Part shown: positions 9,801 to 17,659 of the stretch, in pieces
Numbering within the stretch: position 1 is the first letter of the stretch
How the letters are laid out: each line of letters starts with the position of its first letter
IMG/VR virus record: IMGVR_UViG_3300010354_000280
Location: 1 to 34,768 of that record
DNA from: a virus
DNA length: 34,768 nucleotides
Direction: 5' to 3' (one strand)
Position numbers and translations under genes: made by a program
The notes under the pieces: generated by a model
Told to the model about the DNA's origin: nothing
The model's database searches: none
Seen by the model: only the letters and a program-made list of their open reading frames with translations

Positions 9801-12800
9801 ACAACTGGTTTTGTAGGAAGTTGTATAGATATAATCACCGGAATATTATCAGCTGGATCTACAAATGGTCGTCCTAATTTTACTGTAACAAGCATAACTG
9901 GTAATAATACATTTAATACAGCAGCCGCTCATGGTTTAGCAGCAGGTGATTTAGTAATTCCTAGAACTACTGCTAATGGAGTGACAGCTGACACTCGTTA
10001 TTATGTGTTAACAACAACTACAACTTCATTTACAGTATCTCTTTCATATGCTGGATCTGGAGTGGGTGGATTAACTAATGGTACTGGATTAACTATTGTT
10101 TTTGACTACGAAGATCGTCCAACAATTAACAATAATAATAATCCAAGTCCGTCTTTAACTACAGCTTATACAGCATTAAGTGCAGCAGTAGGAACTATCG
10201 TTACTAATATGAGTAACTACATAGCTGCAAAATATCCTAGCTTAACTTATAACACAGCAAAATGCAATAGAGATGTAAGAATTATTCTTGACGCAGTTGG
10301 ATACGATTTTCAGTTTAACACAAATGTACAAACTATTGCGGCAGCTTACTCATATCTAAGAAGTAGCGCAAGTGATGTGTTTAGTTTAGGACAAAAAACA
10401 GCTACAAGAGATGCATTTCAGTATGTTAAAGAACAGGCCAAATCTAATGTAGGAGGGGACACAACTTCTCAAAATAGAATCGAAACACTTATGAATACAT
10501 TAGATGAAATAGTGTTTGGAGCTACATCAGAAGGCTTAACTTGTGGACAGAGTGATCCTAATTTTGATTACGCAATTTTACAATTAGAAAAGAATAGAGA
10601 CTACATTGTTTCAGAAATCAGTGCTTATATGGACTCAACCTTTAGTGTGCCTGTAAATTCTTATAGCTCTACTACAGGTACATTTACTCTAGGCGGCAAC
10701 GGTTCTTGGTTAAAAAGAAATGCAGCAGTAAAATTTGTTGGTACAGCATTTTCTGGAGTTACAACTAATATTACATATTACGTTCAAAGGATTAATAGCT
10801 CTTTAACAGAGTTTTCAATCGCTGCCACACGTGATGCAACAACACCGTTAACAGGGTCATTTACAACTGGATCTGGTTCAATGACCTTAAAACTTGTGTT
10901 TAATTCAGAACTATGCTTACGCGATGTAAATGAAATGTTAGATGCTCTTAAGTTTGATTTACGCTATACAGGAAACTATAAGTCAGTTCTAGCAGCTAGA
11001 TATTACGCCAATGCTGTTCGTGGTAGTAAAGAAGAAGATATGTATTATCTACGAAATGAAACAGGTCTAAGAAATCAAACAATGTTTGGGTTAACTGGTG
11101 ATCTGTTAGCACCAAATGCCTACGGAACAAGCAGAGTTAGTGCAGGTGCATACGCAAGCTTAGATCCTGGTGCTGGACCACATGACTATCATTCTTGGAT
11201 TATCAGCAGAAGCCCATACATACAAAATTGTACAACTTTTGGTTACGCAGCAATAGGTCAAAAGATAGACGGTTCCTTACACAACGGCGGTAATGACAGT
11301 ATGGTGTCCAATGACTTTACTCAGGTCATCAGCGATGGTATAGGATGCTGGGTTACAAATAATGCAAGAGCAGAATTAGTTAGTGTGTTTACCTATTATT
11401 CACACGTTGGTTACTTGTCTGAAAACGGTGGACGTATAAGAGGAACTAACGGTAATAATAGTTACGGAGATTTTGGATCAGTAGCTGAAGGATTTGATAG
11501 TACAGAAACTGCAATTACAGCAGTTGTTGACAATAGAAAATTTACAGCAGATGTAGGATCAGTTCTTACAGATGGTATTAATCAGCTTTGGACTTATGAA
11601 TTTAGTAATGCAGGCACTGATTATACATATGCTACTTGGTCTATTGGAGGAACAGGTGCTAGTGTAGCTGTAGAACAAGATGAATTTAGAGATGACGGTG
11701 TTTTTCAGGTTAGATTATTAGACAATGTTGACGATAGTACAAATGCTCCAGAAATTGCAGGTAACTTTGGCGGATTCGGATATTTAAGTAATGCTAATAC
11801 AGCACAGGGTGGAACATTAACTAATATCACAATTGCTGCCACTGACTCTGAAGTAAGTAGTGCCTATGTTGGAATGAAAATTTTATTAACTGCTGGCTCT
11901 GGTGCTGGACAATACGCAATAATTAGTGTTTATAACTCAGGTCTTAAATTAGCCACAGTAATAAAAGAAAGTGATGGTTCGTCAGGATGGGATCATATTG
12001 TTCCTGGTACAACTTTAGTGTCTCCTGACGCTTCTACAACATATGTTATCGAACCTGCTTTATCTTTTACATCTCCTACATTTAGTTCTACTGCTAGGAC
12101 ATTAGCAACTAGTTTAACTTATGTTAATTGTGAATGGGCATCTACCACAGCCTATTACAGTGCAGTATCAGCAACTGGGGGTTCTGGAAGTGGTGCAACA
12201 TTTAATATAGTTAGAAGAGGGCCTAAGTATCTTGTTATTACTATTAATAGCGCAGGAAATAATTATGTAATAGGAAATACTTTAACTGTAGCAGGTGCAA
12301 ACTTAGGTGGCGCTACTCCTGATAATAATATTACTATTAAAATTACTAGTGTTAATACAACCTCAGGAGCGATTATTCAGTTTGAATCAAGTGGAACAGG
12401 ACAAGGCGGTTATTTTGTCGCACTAGCATCTGGTACACAAAACATTAACACAAGCTTAGATGGTATTACTTGGAGCAGTCCAAGCGCAACAGCTCTGCCA
12501 AGTGCCAGCAACTGGTCGTGGATGGCCAACGGAGACATTACAGTTTCTGAAACTGCTGGTTCATTTGTTAATGGTCGACTATACCAAATCACAAGCGTTG
12601 GTAATACTATATGGACAAACATTGGTGCTGCTAATAACTTATTAGGAACCTATTTTGTTTATAACAATTACACAGGAGCTGGGTATACAGGTAGTACAGG
12701 AACTGCTAAACCTATAGCTACAAGTTTAGTTGCTGTATCAGATAGCACAACAGTTAATGCTTATAGCTTAAACGGAGGGCAGACCTGGACAGCTGGGGGT

Positions 12801-14477
12801 GCATTACCAGCAGCTTTTGCTTCAGGTAGTGCTGGTACTTATGTAGCTTATGGTATTCAAAGTACAAATGGACGCTGGGTAGTAATTAGAAATGGTATCA
12901 CTGGAACAGGATTTAGCACCAACGGTGGTATAACTTGGACATCGGGCGGCAACTTGCCTTCAGCTGCAACCTGGACAGGATTGGCTTATGGTAAAGGTAA
13001 ATTTGTTGCTGTTGCTTCAGGAGGAACGACAGCCGCATACTCTAGCGATGGAGGAGCAACATGGACTGCTGCTACATTACCAAGTTCTAGCAACTGGACT
13101 AGTGTAGCTTATGGTAACAATAGATTTGTGGCAATTTCTGCTACAACTGGAACCGCAGCAGCTTATAGTTTAGATGGAATAACCTGGGTAGCAAGCACTC
13201 TACCAGCAAGTGCAACTTGGACTAATATCAGCTATGGACAAGGTGTATTCTTGGCAGTAAGTCAAAGCACTCAAGCAGCTTCAAGCGAAGACGGAATTCG
13301 CTGGGCTTCAAGAACGATGAGTACAGCAGCTAATGGTTTCAGTAGCAGTACATTTGGAAATCCTAATAAAACAGGTGTTTGGGTTTCAGTACAACGTAGT
13401 ACAGCAGGAACAGTAGCAAGTAGTTCTAATCTTGGTGCAACAACAAGAGCAAGAGCATATGTAGCAAATAAGAAAATATTTGCTGTGAGAATTCTTGAAC
13501 CAGGTTCAGGGTATTCTGTTGCGCCTACAATGACTATAACAGATCCAAACAATACTTACGAAGCACCATTTACAGTAAGAATTGGTAAAGGTGCTTTAGC
13601 TAATCCAAGCTTTAGGAATAGAGGCACTGGCTACGGATCTGCTACAGCTCAATTAGATACAGGTGATGGATATGGAGATAATTTCCAATACGGATCTTAC
13701 ATTGCTGTCAAAAACTTAACAGCAATACCAGCAGCTGGTGCTAATGTAGTGTTATCAAGCCAACCTAATTTTGTTTATAAATTAGTTCAGGTATTAAGTC
13801 AATCTGGTACAGACTCCGGGTCAATTGGAGCATTTTTACAAATAAGTCCAGATTTATCACTCTATAATGCTCCTGCTCACGAAACCGCGGTAACAACTAG
13901 AATTCGTTACAGCCAAGTTCGTTTAACTGGACACGATTTCTTAGATATTGGTACCGGCAACTTTGATGAAACAAATTATCCAGGAGGAATCCCTGATAAT
14001 GCTCCAAGTCAGAGTAGAGAAACTGTAGACAACAATGGTGGTCGTGTATTCTACACATCAACTGACCAAGACGGTAACTTTAGAGTAGGAGAACTGTTTA
14101 CAATTGAACAAAGTACTGGTATTGCCACATTAAATGCAGATGCATTTAATATTGCCGGCCTGGCGGAACTTACTTTAGGATCAGTAACATTAGGTGGAAG
14201 CAGTGCAACAATTGTAGAATTTAGTACAGATCCATTCTTTACTGCTAATAGTGATCAAATAGTTCCAACTCAACGTGCGATAAGAACATATATTGCTTCG
14301 CAAATTGGTGGTGGTGGAGCTTCGTTGAATGTAAATAGTGTAGTAGCTGGATTTATTGAAATTTCGAACAACCAGATAACAACAACTTCTGGTGCACCAA
14401 TTCAGATGAAGGCTAATTTTAACTTTTCAGCTGGTGTAACTGGATACCCATTAGCTTGGAATTACTTTTTATTATAA
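6801..14477 (+). CDS. Giant tail-fibre-like virion protein, modular (2558 aa), paralogue of preceding gene
   Basis: It has the same architecture as the 1814-residue protein upstream: seven CBM5/12-like modules (about 6-475), a beta-helix body, a propeller-like region (about 1880-2190), and a C-terminal domain with GGRVFYTSTDQDGNFRVGEL near 2415. The stretch near 1490-1560 is almost identical in amino acids to its paralogue. The extra length comes from added modules. Four copies of a Cys-x-Arg-Asp helical motif (Cys610, 910, 1155, 1372) replace the single copy of the paralogue. Three small YYV...TxFxIS-type beta domains (about 312-393, 1025-1103, 1283-1366) and one GSFVNGRLYQITSVG-type insert (about 1910-1973) are also present. 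Probably an adhesive tail fibre for glycan recognition. At over 7.6 kb it is the largest gene here. The structural call is firm; ligand and position on the virion are inferred. Confidence 0.8.
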   Translation: MAEFKLGRLKFVWKGTWATATAYVKDDVVRYGNSTYICTIGHTSAASINTDINVSPSRWNKMSEGQTWRGDWTTSTAFYAGEIVKYGGNLYTCSTGHTSAATASLGLEQNSADWNLYLTGIDFKGDWSTSTRYKLNDVVQYGATNYICLTYHTSAATATLGLEQDQSKWDVYSTSVDYKGTWATTTRYKVNDIVKYGAGLWICVAAHSSGANFSGDTAYWNQFVEGFEYESDWSNVTVYQPGDVVRYGGNQYIAKTVHSASNPLTGTTNWDLFSENFKFQSTWSITTSYKIGEIVKVGGNLFIATTDAPSIQTTLQSTDSGTNYFQAVSTTDVVAGMVVRFTGSAFGNVNISGTYYVKQVINATQFTISTTPGGAAFTPVTASSLTNTVTFAPKPPNASYWTALSEGLNWRGSWTDDTEYAQNDLVRYGANTYICKLAHRSEGDDGSTVGATGGGQVQSRPDQDATSTYWDLFNVGTETSVMNTKGDMVYYGTSGPVRLPVGTEGQVLRVSSNSTPEWVSWGMSDNIYYVGTNGQDLPFPTYGGTIDKPWKSVRYAAQQIERGCMNPEARRLLEMNRIFIQKEVCEWIEYQVTNNVSPFTTGFTFARDRCERDIGWVIDGLVYDFTHGGNVRSRGAALAYVNALYPGENGTYTRLAAERLQDIACYNYMVTLIQKVLLNQAPTVNYQVTNGDNSTAIVSQYIDTAYTAETGVYEKCVSLVGIITQALTDQSTANIPERNPANNTINVRTGEYYETLPIIVPECTVVIGDELRSTRVSPAGSLINLSDTFYTVSTLSRLRTVAGQIVQGINVTESTGNTASQSSVWPLAPASTAVEVEKLVGVMQHKIDQIANTAHMRSYTLPYLFNTVSYLNGYGDARTLIIENKEFIKEEIAKFTDVNYPSVKYSRTKCKRDVGYIVDAIVYDLTYTGTTQSLNAGLAYFDGPGSSLLIDSTELAATIAAYGRLKTILQQIVQNISVTVSTGNTQIQFRDSTLFPNGGNTTGFVGSCIDIITGILSAGSTNGRPNFTVTSITGNNTFNTAAAHGLAAGDLVIPRTTANGVTADTRYYVLTTTTTSFTVSLSYAGSGVGGLTNGTGLTIVFDYEDRPTINNNNNPSPSLTTAYTALSAAVGTIVTNMSNYIAAKYPSLTYNTAKCNRDVRIILDAVGYDFQFNTNVQTIAAAYSYLRSSASDVFSLGQKTATRDAFQYVKEQAKSNVGGDTTSQNRIETLMNTLDEIVFGATSEGLTCGQSDPNFDYAILQLEKNRDYIVSEISAYMDSTFSVPVNSYSSTTGTFTLGGNGSWLKRNAAVKFVGTAFSGVTTNITYYVQRINSSLTEFSIAATRDATTPLTGSFTTGSGSMTLKLVFNSELCLRDVNEMLDALKFDLRYTGNYKSVLAARYYANAVRGSKEEDMYYLRNETGLRNQTMFGLTGDLLAPNAYGTSRVSAGAYASLDPGAGPHDYHSWIISRSPYIQNCTTFGYAAIGQKIDGSLHNGGNDSMVSNDFTQVISDGIGCWVTNNARAELVSVFTYYSHVGYLSENGGRIRGTNGNNSYGDFGSVAEGFDSTETAITAVVDNRKFTADVGSVLTDGINQLWTYEFSNAGTDYTYATWSIGGTGASVAVEQDEFRDDGVFQVRLLDNVDDSTNAPEIAGNFGGFGYLSNANTAQGGTLTNITIAATDSEVSSAYVGMKILLTAGSGAGQYAIISVYNSGLKLATVIKESDGSSGWDHIVPGTTLVSPDASTTYVIEPALSFTSPTFSSTARTLATSLTYVNCEWASTTAYYSAVSATGGSGSGATFNIVRRGPKYLVITINSAGNNYVIGNTLTVAGANLGGATPDNNITIKITSVNTTSGAIIQFESSGTGQGGYFVALASGTQNINTSLDGITWSSPSATALPSASNWSWMANGDITVSETAGSFVNGRLYQITSVGNTIWTNIGAANNLLGTYFVYNNYTGAGYTGSTGTAKPIATSLVAVSDSTTVNAYSLNGGQTWTAGGALPAAFASGSAGTYVAYGIQSTNGRWVVIRNGITGTGFSTNGGITWTSGGNLPSAATWTGLAYGKGKFVAVASGGTTAAYSSDGGATWTAATLPSSSNWTSVAYGNNRFVAISATTGTAAAYSLDGITWVASTLPASATWTNISYGQGVFLAVSQSTQAASSEDGIRWASRTMSTAANGFSSSTFGNPNKTGVWVSVQRSTAGTVASSSNLGATTRARAYVANKKIFAVRILEPGSGYSVAPTMTITDPNNTYEAPFTVRIGKGALANPSFRNRGTGYGSATAQLDTGDGYGDNFQYGSYIAVKNLTAIPAAGANVVLSSQPNFVYKLVQVLSQSGTDSGSIGAFLQISPDLSLYNAPAHETAVTTRIRYSQVRLTGHDFLDIGTGNFDETNYPGGIPDNAPSQSRETVDNNGGRVFYTSTDQDGNFRVGELFTIEQSTGIATLNADAFNIAGLAELTLGSVTLGGSSATIVEFSTDPFFTANSDQIVPTQRAIRTYIASQIGGGGASLNVNSVVAGFIEISNNQITTTSGAPIQMKANFNFSAGVTGYPLAWNYFLL
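6816..8230 (+). repeat. Seven tandem CBM5/12-like protein modules in the 2558-aa fibre
   Basis: Seven modules, more regular than in the upstream paralogue: G-x-W-x3-T-x-Y-x3-D-x-V-x-Y-G-x-x-x-Y-x-C-x3-H-T-S, closing with W-x-x-Y/F. Module 6 is split by an inserted beta domain of about 80 residues (7738-7980), after which the closing part of the module (ASYWTALSEG) resumes. Modules 2 and 3 share an ATATLGLEQ/ATASLGLEQ loop, so they are the most recent duplicates. Confidence 0.72.
12440..13370 (+). repeat. Propeller-like WxxxAYG / DGxxW repeats in the 2558-aa fibre
   Basis: About six repeats with Trp-x-x-x-x-Tyr-Gly, a Phe-Val-Ala strand and a Ser-x-Asp-Gly-x-x-Trp turn, aligned with those at 4845-5595. 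The first blade is interrupted by an insert of about 60 residues (12535-12717) containing GSFVNGRLYQITSVG and NIGAANNLLGTYFVYNN. Confidence 0.6.
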
Positions 14478-14491
14478 TGGAGAATTAAAAC

Positions 14492-14809
14492 ATGGCAACA
14501 GGAAGACTCGGAGCTTCAGACTTATCAGCTACTACTAATACAACAGTATATCAGTGCCCTGCTAGTAACTTTGCGGTGGTAACTTTATCAGTTTGTAATA
14601 GAACAGCAAGCACAATTACTTGTAGAGTAGCATTGTCAACATCATCGACACCTGCTTTGGCAGATTATTTAGAATACGGCGTCAGCATTCTTGCGAACGG
14701 TGTACTCGAAAGAACAGGTATTGTTATGGCAGCTAACCAATATCTAATTGTTTATTCTAGTGCAAGTAGTGTTAGCGCAGTAGTTTTTGGCATCGAAACA
14801 GCGACCTAA
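14492..14809 (+). CDS. Small virion structural protein (105 aa), probable beta-sandwich
   Basis: A small Thr/Ser/Ala-rich protein with alternating hydrophobics, predicted by eye to be all-beta. It starts 14 nt after the giant fibre gene with a GGAG Shine-Dalgarno and ends 6 nt before the next fibre gene, so it is part of the late fibre transcript. The sequence has an SVCNRTASTITCRVAL strand pair and a GVLERTGIVM turn. The overall layout loosely resembles the 109-residue protein at 591, which likewise precedes long fibre genes. A small adaptor, collar or decoration protein is the likely role by context. I do not recognise a named family. Confidence 0.6.
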   Translation: MATGRLGASDLSATTNTTVYQCPASNFAVVTLSVCNRTASTITCRVALSTSSTPALADYLEYGVSILANGVLERTGIVMAANQYLIVYSSASSVSAVVFGIETAT

Positions 14810-14815
14810 TATAGT

Positions 14816-16285
14816 ATGACAAGAAGAATATCATCTGGGTACGGATTTGCTTCAGGCGGTCTAGGACAAATTCAAGTTGTCCAAAATACTTTATCGACTT
14901 CAGCAGGAGACATAACACTGTCTCCTACTTCCGGTGGAATTTTGGATTCAAAAGATGTTGTAAAAGTTAATAATGCAACAAATGCAACTAGTGCATCAAC
15001 TGGAGCTATCAGAGTAAGCGGACCACTAACTGTTTCAGGTAGTGTAAATGTTGGCGGCTACATAACAACAACTGCTTGGAATAACGGACCGATAGGTAGC
15101 GTTACTCCAGCCGCAGCACGATTTACAAGTGTAACAGCCACAAACTTAACTACTTTATCTGAAAGTGCTGAAGTTTCATTACCGTTAACAGGTGCTACAG
15201 GCTCGGTCACTCACGATTATACAGTTGCAAACACATTTGTACATAGTTCTATAAGTGCTAATTTTACTGCTAACTTTACAAACGTGCCTGTAACAGCTAA
15301 TAGAACATATACTTTTACATTGATTTTTAATCAAGGTGCGATACCATATTATGCAAGCTCGATAGCTATCAATGGTTCGGTACAAACTGTAAACTGGCAA
15401 GGTGGACAATTTAAAGCTAATAATGTAGATATACAAATGATTAGTTTAATCAGAGCAAATGGAGTTTGGACCGTAATTTCAACAGTTCAGAATCACAGTT
15501 TACTCTTAGATGGGAGTAGTAGTTCAAGAGCTGCTCCAGATGCTAATTATCTTTTCAATGCAGGAATCACAACAAGTAACGCTTATTGGATTAATTTACC
15601 ACAACTTGGACCCACGCAGGTTTACTGTGATATGACAACCGATGGTGGTAGATGGATGATGATGGGGTATTTAGGAAGCATTGTAGGTGTAGGAAACGTA
15701 AACCAAGCAGTATTTTCAACGTTTGGGACTCTTGCTGCAACTCGTGCTAGTAATCAAAGTTCTTTTTCACGATTTGATATCGCAAAAGCTTATTCAGGAA
15801 CTGATGGCGGAAATACACAACTTATGTGGAGAAGAACAAGTAATAGTAACATAATTGTAATTCATACACTTGATGCTTTGTTCGATCGTATGGCAACTAA
15901 CCCAGATGCATCAAGTGTACTTTTAAATTTTCAAAACAATCCAAATGGGCAGGGGATAGGATTTCCAATTAAAAAATTTAAAATGTCTAACACAGGCCCT
16001 GCAAACTTAAAACTAAATGGTGGTGCCAGATATGAAAATGGACCCACTTATCCAGGAATAGCCTGGAACGGTCCTTATAATGAAGACTTAGATAATAGTG
16101 GATCTTATACTTCTTATCTTAATCCTAGAAGCATTTTACAATGGGAAACTGGAGGAGTTGAAAATAATACTCAATGGTTTAGAGGAGGACCTTTAACTCT
16201 TACTGCATCTACTGGCAATTTTGGAAATCAGGCAATGAGAGATGTAGAAATATATTTTAGATATAATCCATTAGGAAATCAATAA
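14816..16285 (+). CDS. Tail fibre protein with fibrinogen-like C-terminal domain (489 aa)
   Basis: The N-terminal part (about 1-230) is a repetitive beta shaft with TGAIRVSGPLTVSGSVNVGG and ANFTANFTNVPVTANRTY, shared with the two following paralogues. From about residue 250 the sequence changes to a fibrinogen-related pattern: AYWINLP, then VYCDMTTDGGRWMMMGY (about 257-283). This corresponds closely to the 'YWI...VYCDM.TDGGGW' core of fibrinogen C-terminal domains, which bind glycans or acetylated groups in other proteins. The likely role is a receptor-binding fibre with a lectin-like tip. The gene begins 6 nt after its neighbour and ends one base before the next gene, so expression is coupled. 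The fibrinogen-like call rests on motif similarity only, and the C-terminal cysteine pair typical of animal members is not evident. Confidence 0.72.
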   Translation: MTRRISSGYGFASGGLGQIQVVQNTLSTSAGDITLSPTSGGILDSKDVVKVNNATNATSASTGAIRVSGPLTVSGSVNVGGYITTTAWNNGPIGSVTPAAARFTSVTATNLTTLSESAEVSLPLTGATGSVTHDYTVANTFVHSSISANFTANFTNVPVTANRTYTFTLIFNQGAIPYYASSIAINGSVQTVNWQGGQFKANNVDIQMISLIRANGVWTVISTVQNHSLLLDGSSSSRAAPDANYLFNAGITTSNAYWINLPQLGPTQVYCDMTTDGGRWMMMGYLGSIVGVGNVNQAVFSTFGTLAATRASNQSSFSRFDIAKAYSGTDGGNTQLMWRRTSNSNIIVIHTLDALFDRMATNPDASSVLLNFQNNPNGQGIGFPIKKFKMSNTGPANLKLNGGARYENGPTYPGIAWNGPYNEDLDNSGSYTSYLNPRSILQWETGGVENNTQWFRGGPLTLTASTGNFGNQAMRDVEIYFRYNPLGNQ

Positions 16286-16286
16286 G

Positions 16287-17648
16287 ATGCCAAGAAAAAT
16301 TTCACAAGGTACTGCTGTTACAGGCGCCAGTGGCGGAGCTGGTACATTACTAGTACAAGGAACTGTTGTTAGTACACAAGATACTAATGGAGATATTACA
16401 TTTAGTCCAGCTAATACTTTAATTGTTCCAAGTCGATTAGTAGTTTCTAATTCTACTGCAAGTACAACGAGTACTAATGGAGCTTTAACAACAACTGGAG
16501 GAATTGGTGTTGCAGGTAATATAGTCATTACTGGAAGTTTAAACAGTACAGGAGGATTAAGCAATGCTCCTGTAGGAAATGTTAATCCAAGCACTGGAAC
16601 ATTTACAGATTTAACTATTACTTCAATGACTTATGAAGAAACTTCTGAAGTTTTAAATCCTTTAACAGCAGCTACAGGAGTAGTAGCTCATAGTCTCTTA
16701 TTAGGAAATAATTTTAGTCATAGTGGTATTTTAGCTAACTTTACTGCTAATTTCACAAATGTGCCAACTACAGATAATAGAAAATATGAACTTACTCTTT
16801 ACCTCACACAAGGTGTGACAGGATATTTTGCCACTAGTGTACAGATAGATGGTGTAGCACAAAATATATATTGGGCTGGCGGCACCCTTCCTGCTCCTGG
16901 ATCGAGTAGCTTTGATACGCAAAGTTTTACTTTAATCAGATCAGGCGGCACTTGGACTATATTTTCTTCGTTAAATGTAAACGGAGCAAACTATCCAGGA
17001 AGTAGTCAAACTAATCCTGCACCAAGCGGATACTGGATAGCTAATAATATTAGACAGCCGTTTAGTTTAACTTCGAATAATTTTTGGATTAAATCATCAT
17101 CAATGCCAAATGCCTTACAAATGTATGTAGATTTGAATTATGAAAGCGGCGGTTATGATTTTTACAATATATCAGCAGGTACAGCTATTACAAAGTTCGG
17201 AGAACAACATTCAGGGTGTGCATTGGGCCTTGATTTAGTATATCCTAGAAGTGTATTACATTGGCGTGCCATGGCTGACTATGTACGAAATATTATTGGA
17301 AGTACAGATAGTTCGTATTTTCAAACTGCCTACGCTGTTTATAGAAATTCGAGCACTACAGGCGGCACAGTGAATGGAAATTATTCAACTTACATTATGC
17401 GAAATCCAAGGTTTTATGCTTCAGGTGCTCCAGATTATAAAACTGGTGATGGTGGAAGATGGTGGTTAAGAGATAGCACTTTCACTGATCCTAGTGGAGA
17501 TTATTCAGAACGTAATCTTTTAGGTATAGGTGCAGCAGGATATACATTCCCTAATCCATATACAGGTCAAGATTTGCAAATAAATGATAATACAGCAGGA
17601 TATAGCACAGGTACAAAATATTTGGTATCAACAAATGCAAAACCTTAA
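16287..17648 (+). CDS. Tail fibre protein, paralogue with divergent tip (453 aa)
   Basis: The N-terminal shaft (about 1-235) aligns with the gene just upstream: an MPRKIS start against MTRRIS, STNGALTTTGGIGVAGN, a 'GNVNPSTGTFTDLTI' segment, and ILANFTANFTNVPTTDNR, which shares an exact FTANFTNVP core. The C-terminal part differs. A remnant of the same entry motif (NNFWIKSSSMPNALQMYVDL, about 265-285) is followed by SGGYDFY in place of the TDGGRW core, then a unique sequence ending in GTKYLVSTNAKP. So the tip probably has another fold or another ligand. It is the middle member of three tandem paralogous fibres and starts at ATG one base after the previous stop, without a clear Shine-Dalgarno. 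Receptor binding is inferred. Confidence 0.7.
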   Translation: MPRKISQGTAVTGASGGAGTLLVQGTVVSTQDTNGDITFSPANTLIVPSRLVVSNSTASTTSTNGALTTTGGIGVAGNIVITGSLNSTGGLSNAPVGNVNPSTGTFTDLTITSMTYEETSEVLNPLTAATGVVAHSLLLGNNFSHSGILANFTANFTNVPTTDNRKYELTLYLTQGVTGYFATSVQIDGVAQNIYWAGGTLPAPGSSSFDTQSFTLIRSGGTWTIFSSLNVNGANYPGSSQTNPAPSGYWIANNIRQPFSLTSNNFWIKSSSMPNALQMYVDLNYESGGYDFYNISAGTAITKFGEQHSGCALGLDLVYPRSVLHWRAMADYVRNIIGSTDSSYFQTAYAVYRNSSTTGGTVNGNYSTYIMRNPRFYASGAPDYKTGDGGRWWLRDSTFTDPSGDYSERNLLGIGAAGYTFPNPYTGQDLQINDNTAGYSTGTKYLVSTNAKP

Positions 17649-17659
17649 TGGAGTAAATA

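Noticed and set aside
12410-12645. Open frames on both strands within the large fibre gene
   Set aside because: They have low-complexity Ala/Val/Leu or Leu/Gln content caused by the repetitive fibre sequence, no ribosome site, and no recognisable domain.
16271-16594. Minus-strand open frame of 107 codons over the start of the second short fibre
   Set aside because: It is Pro/Val/Leu-rich, a shadow of Thr/Gly/Asn-rich fibre coding, with no domain; the plus-strand gene is clearly homologous to its neighbours.
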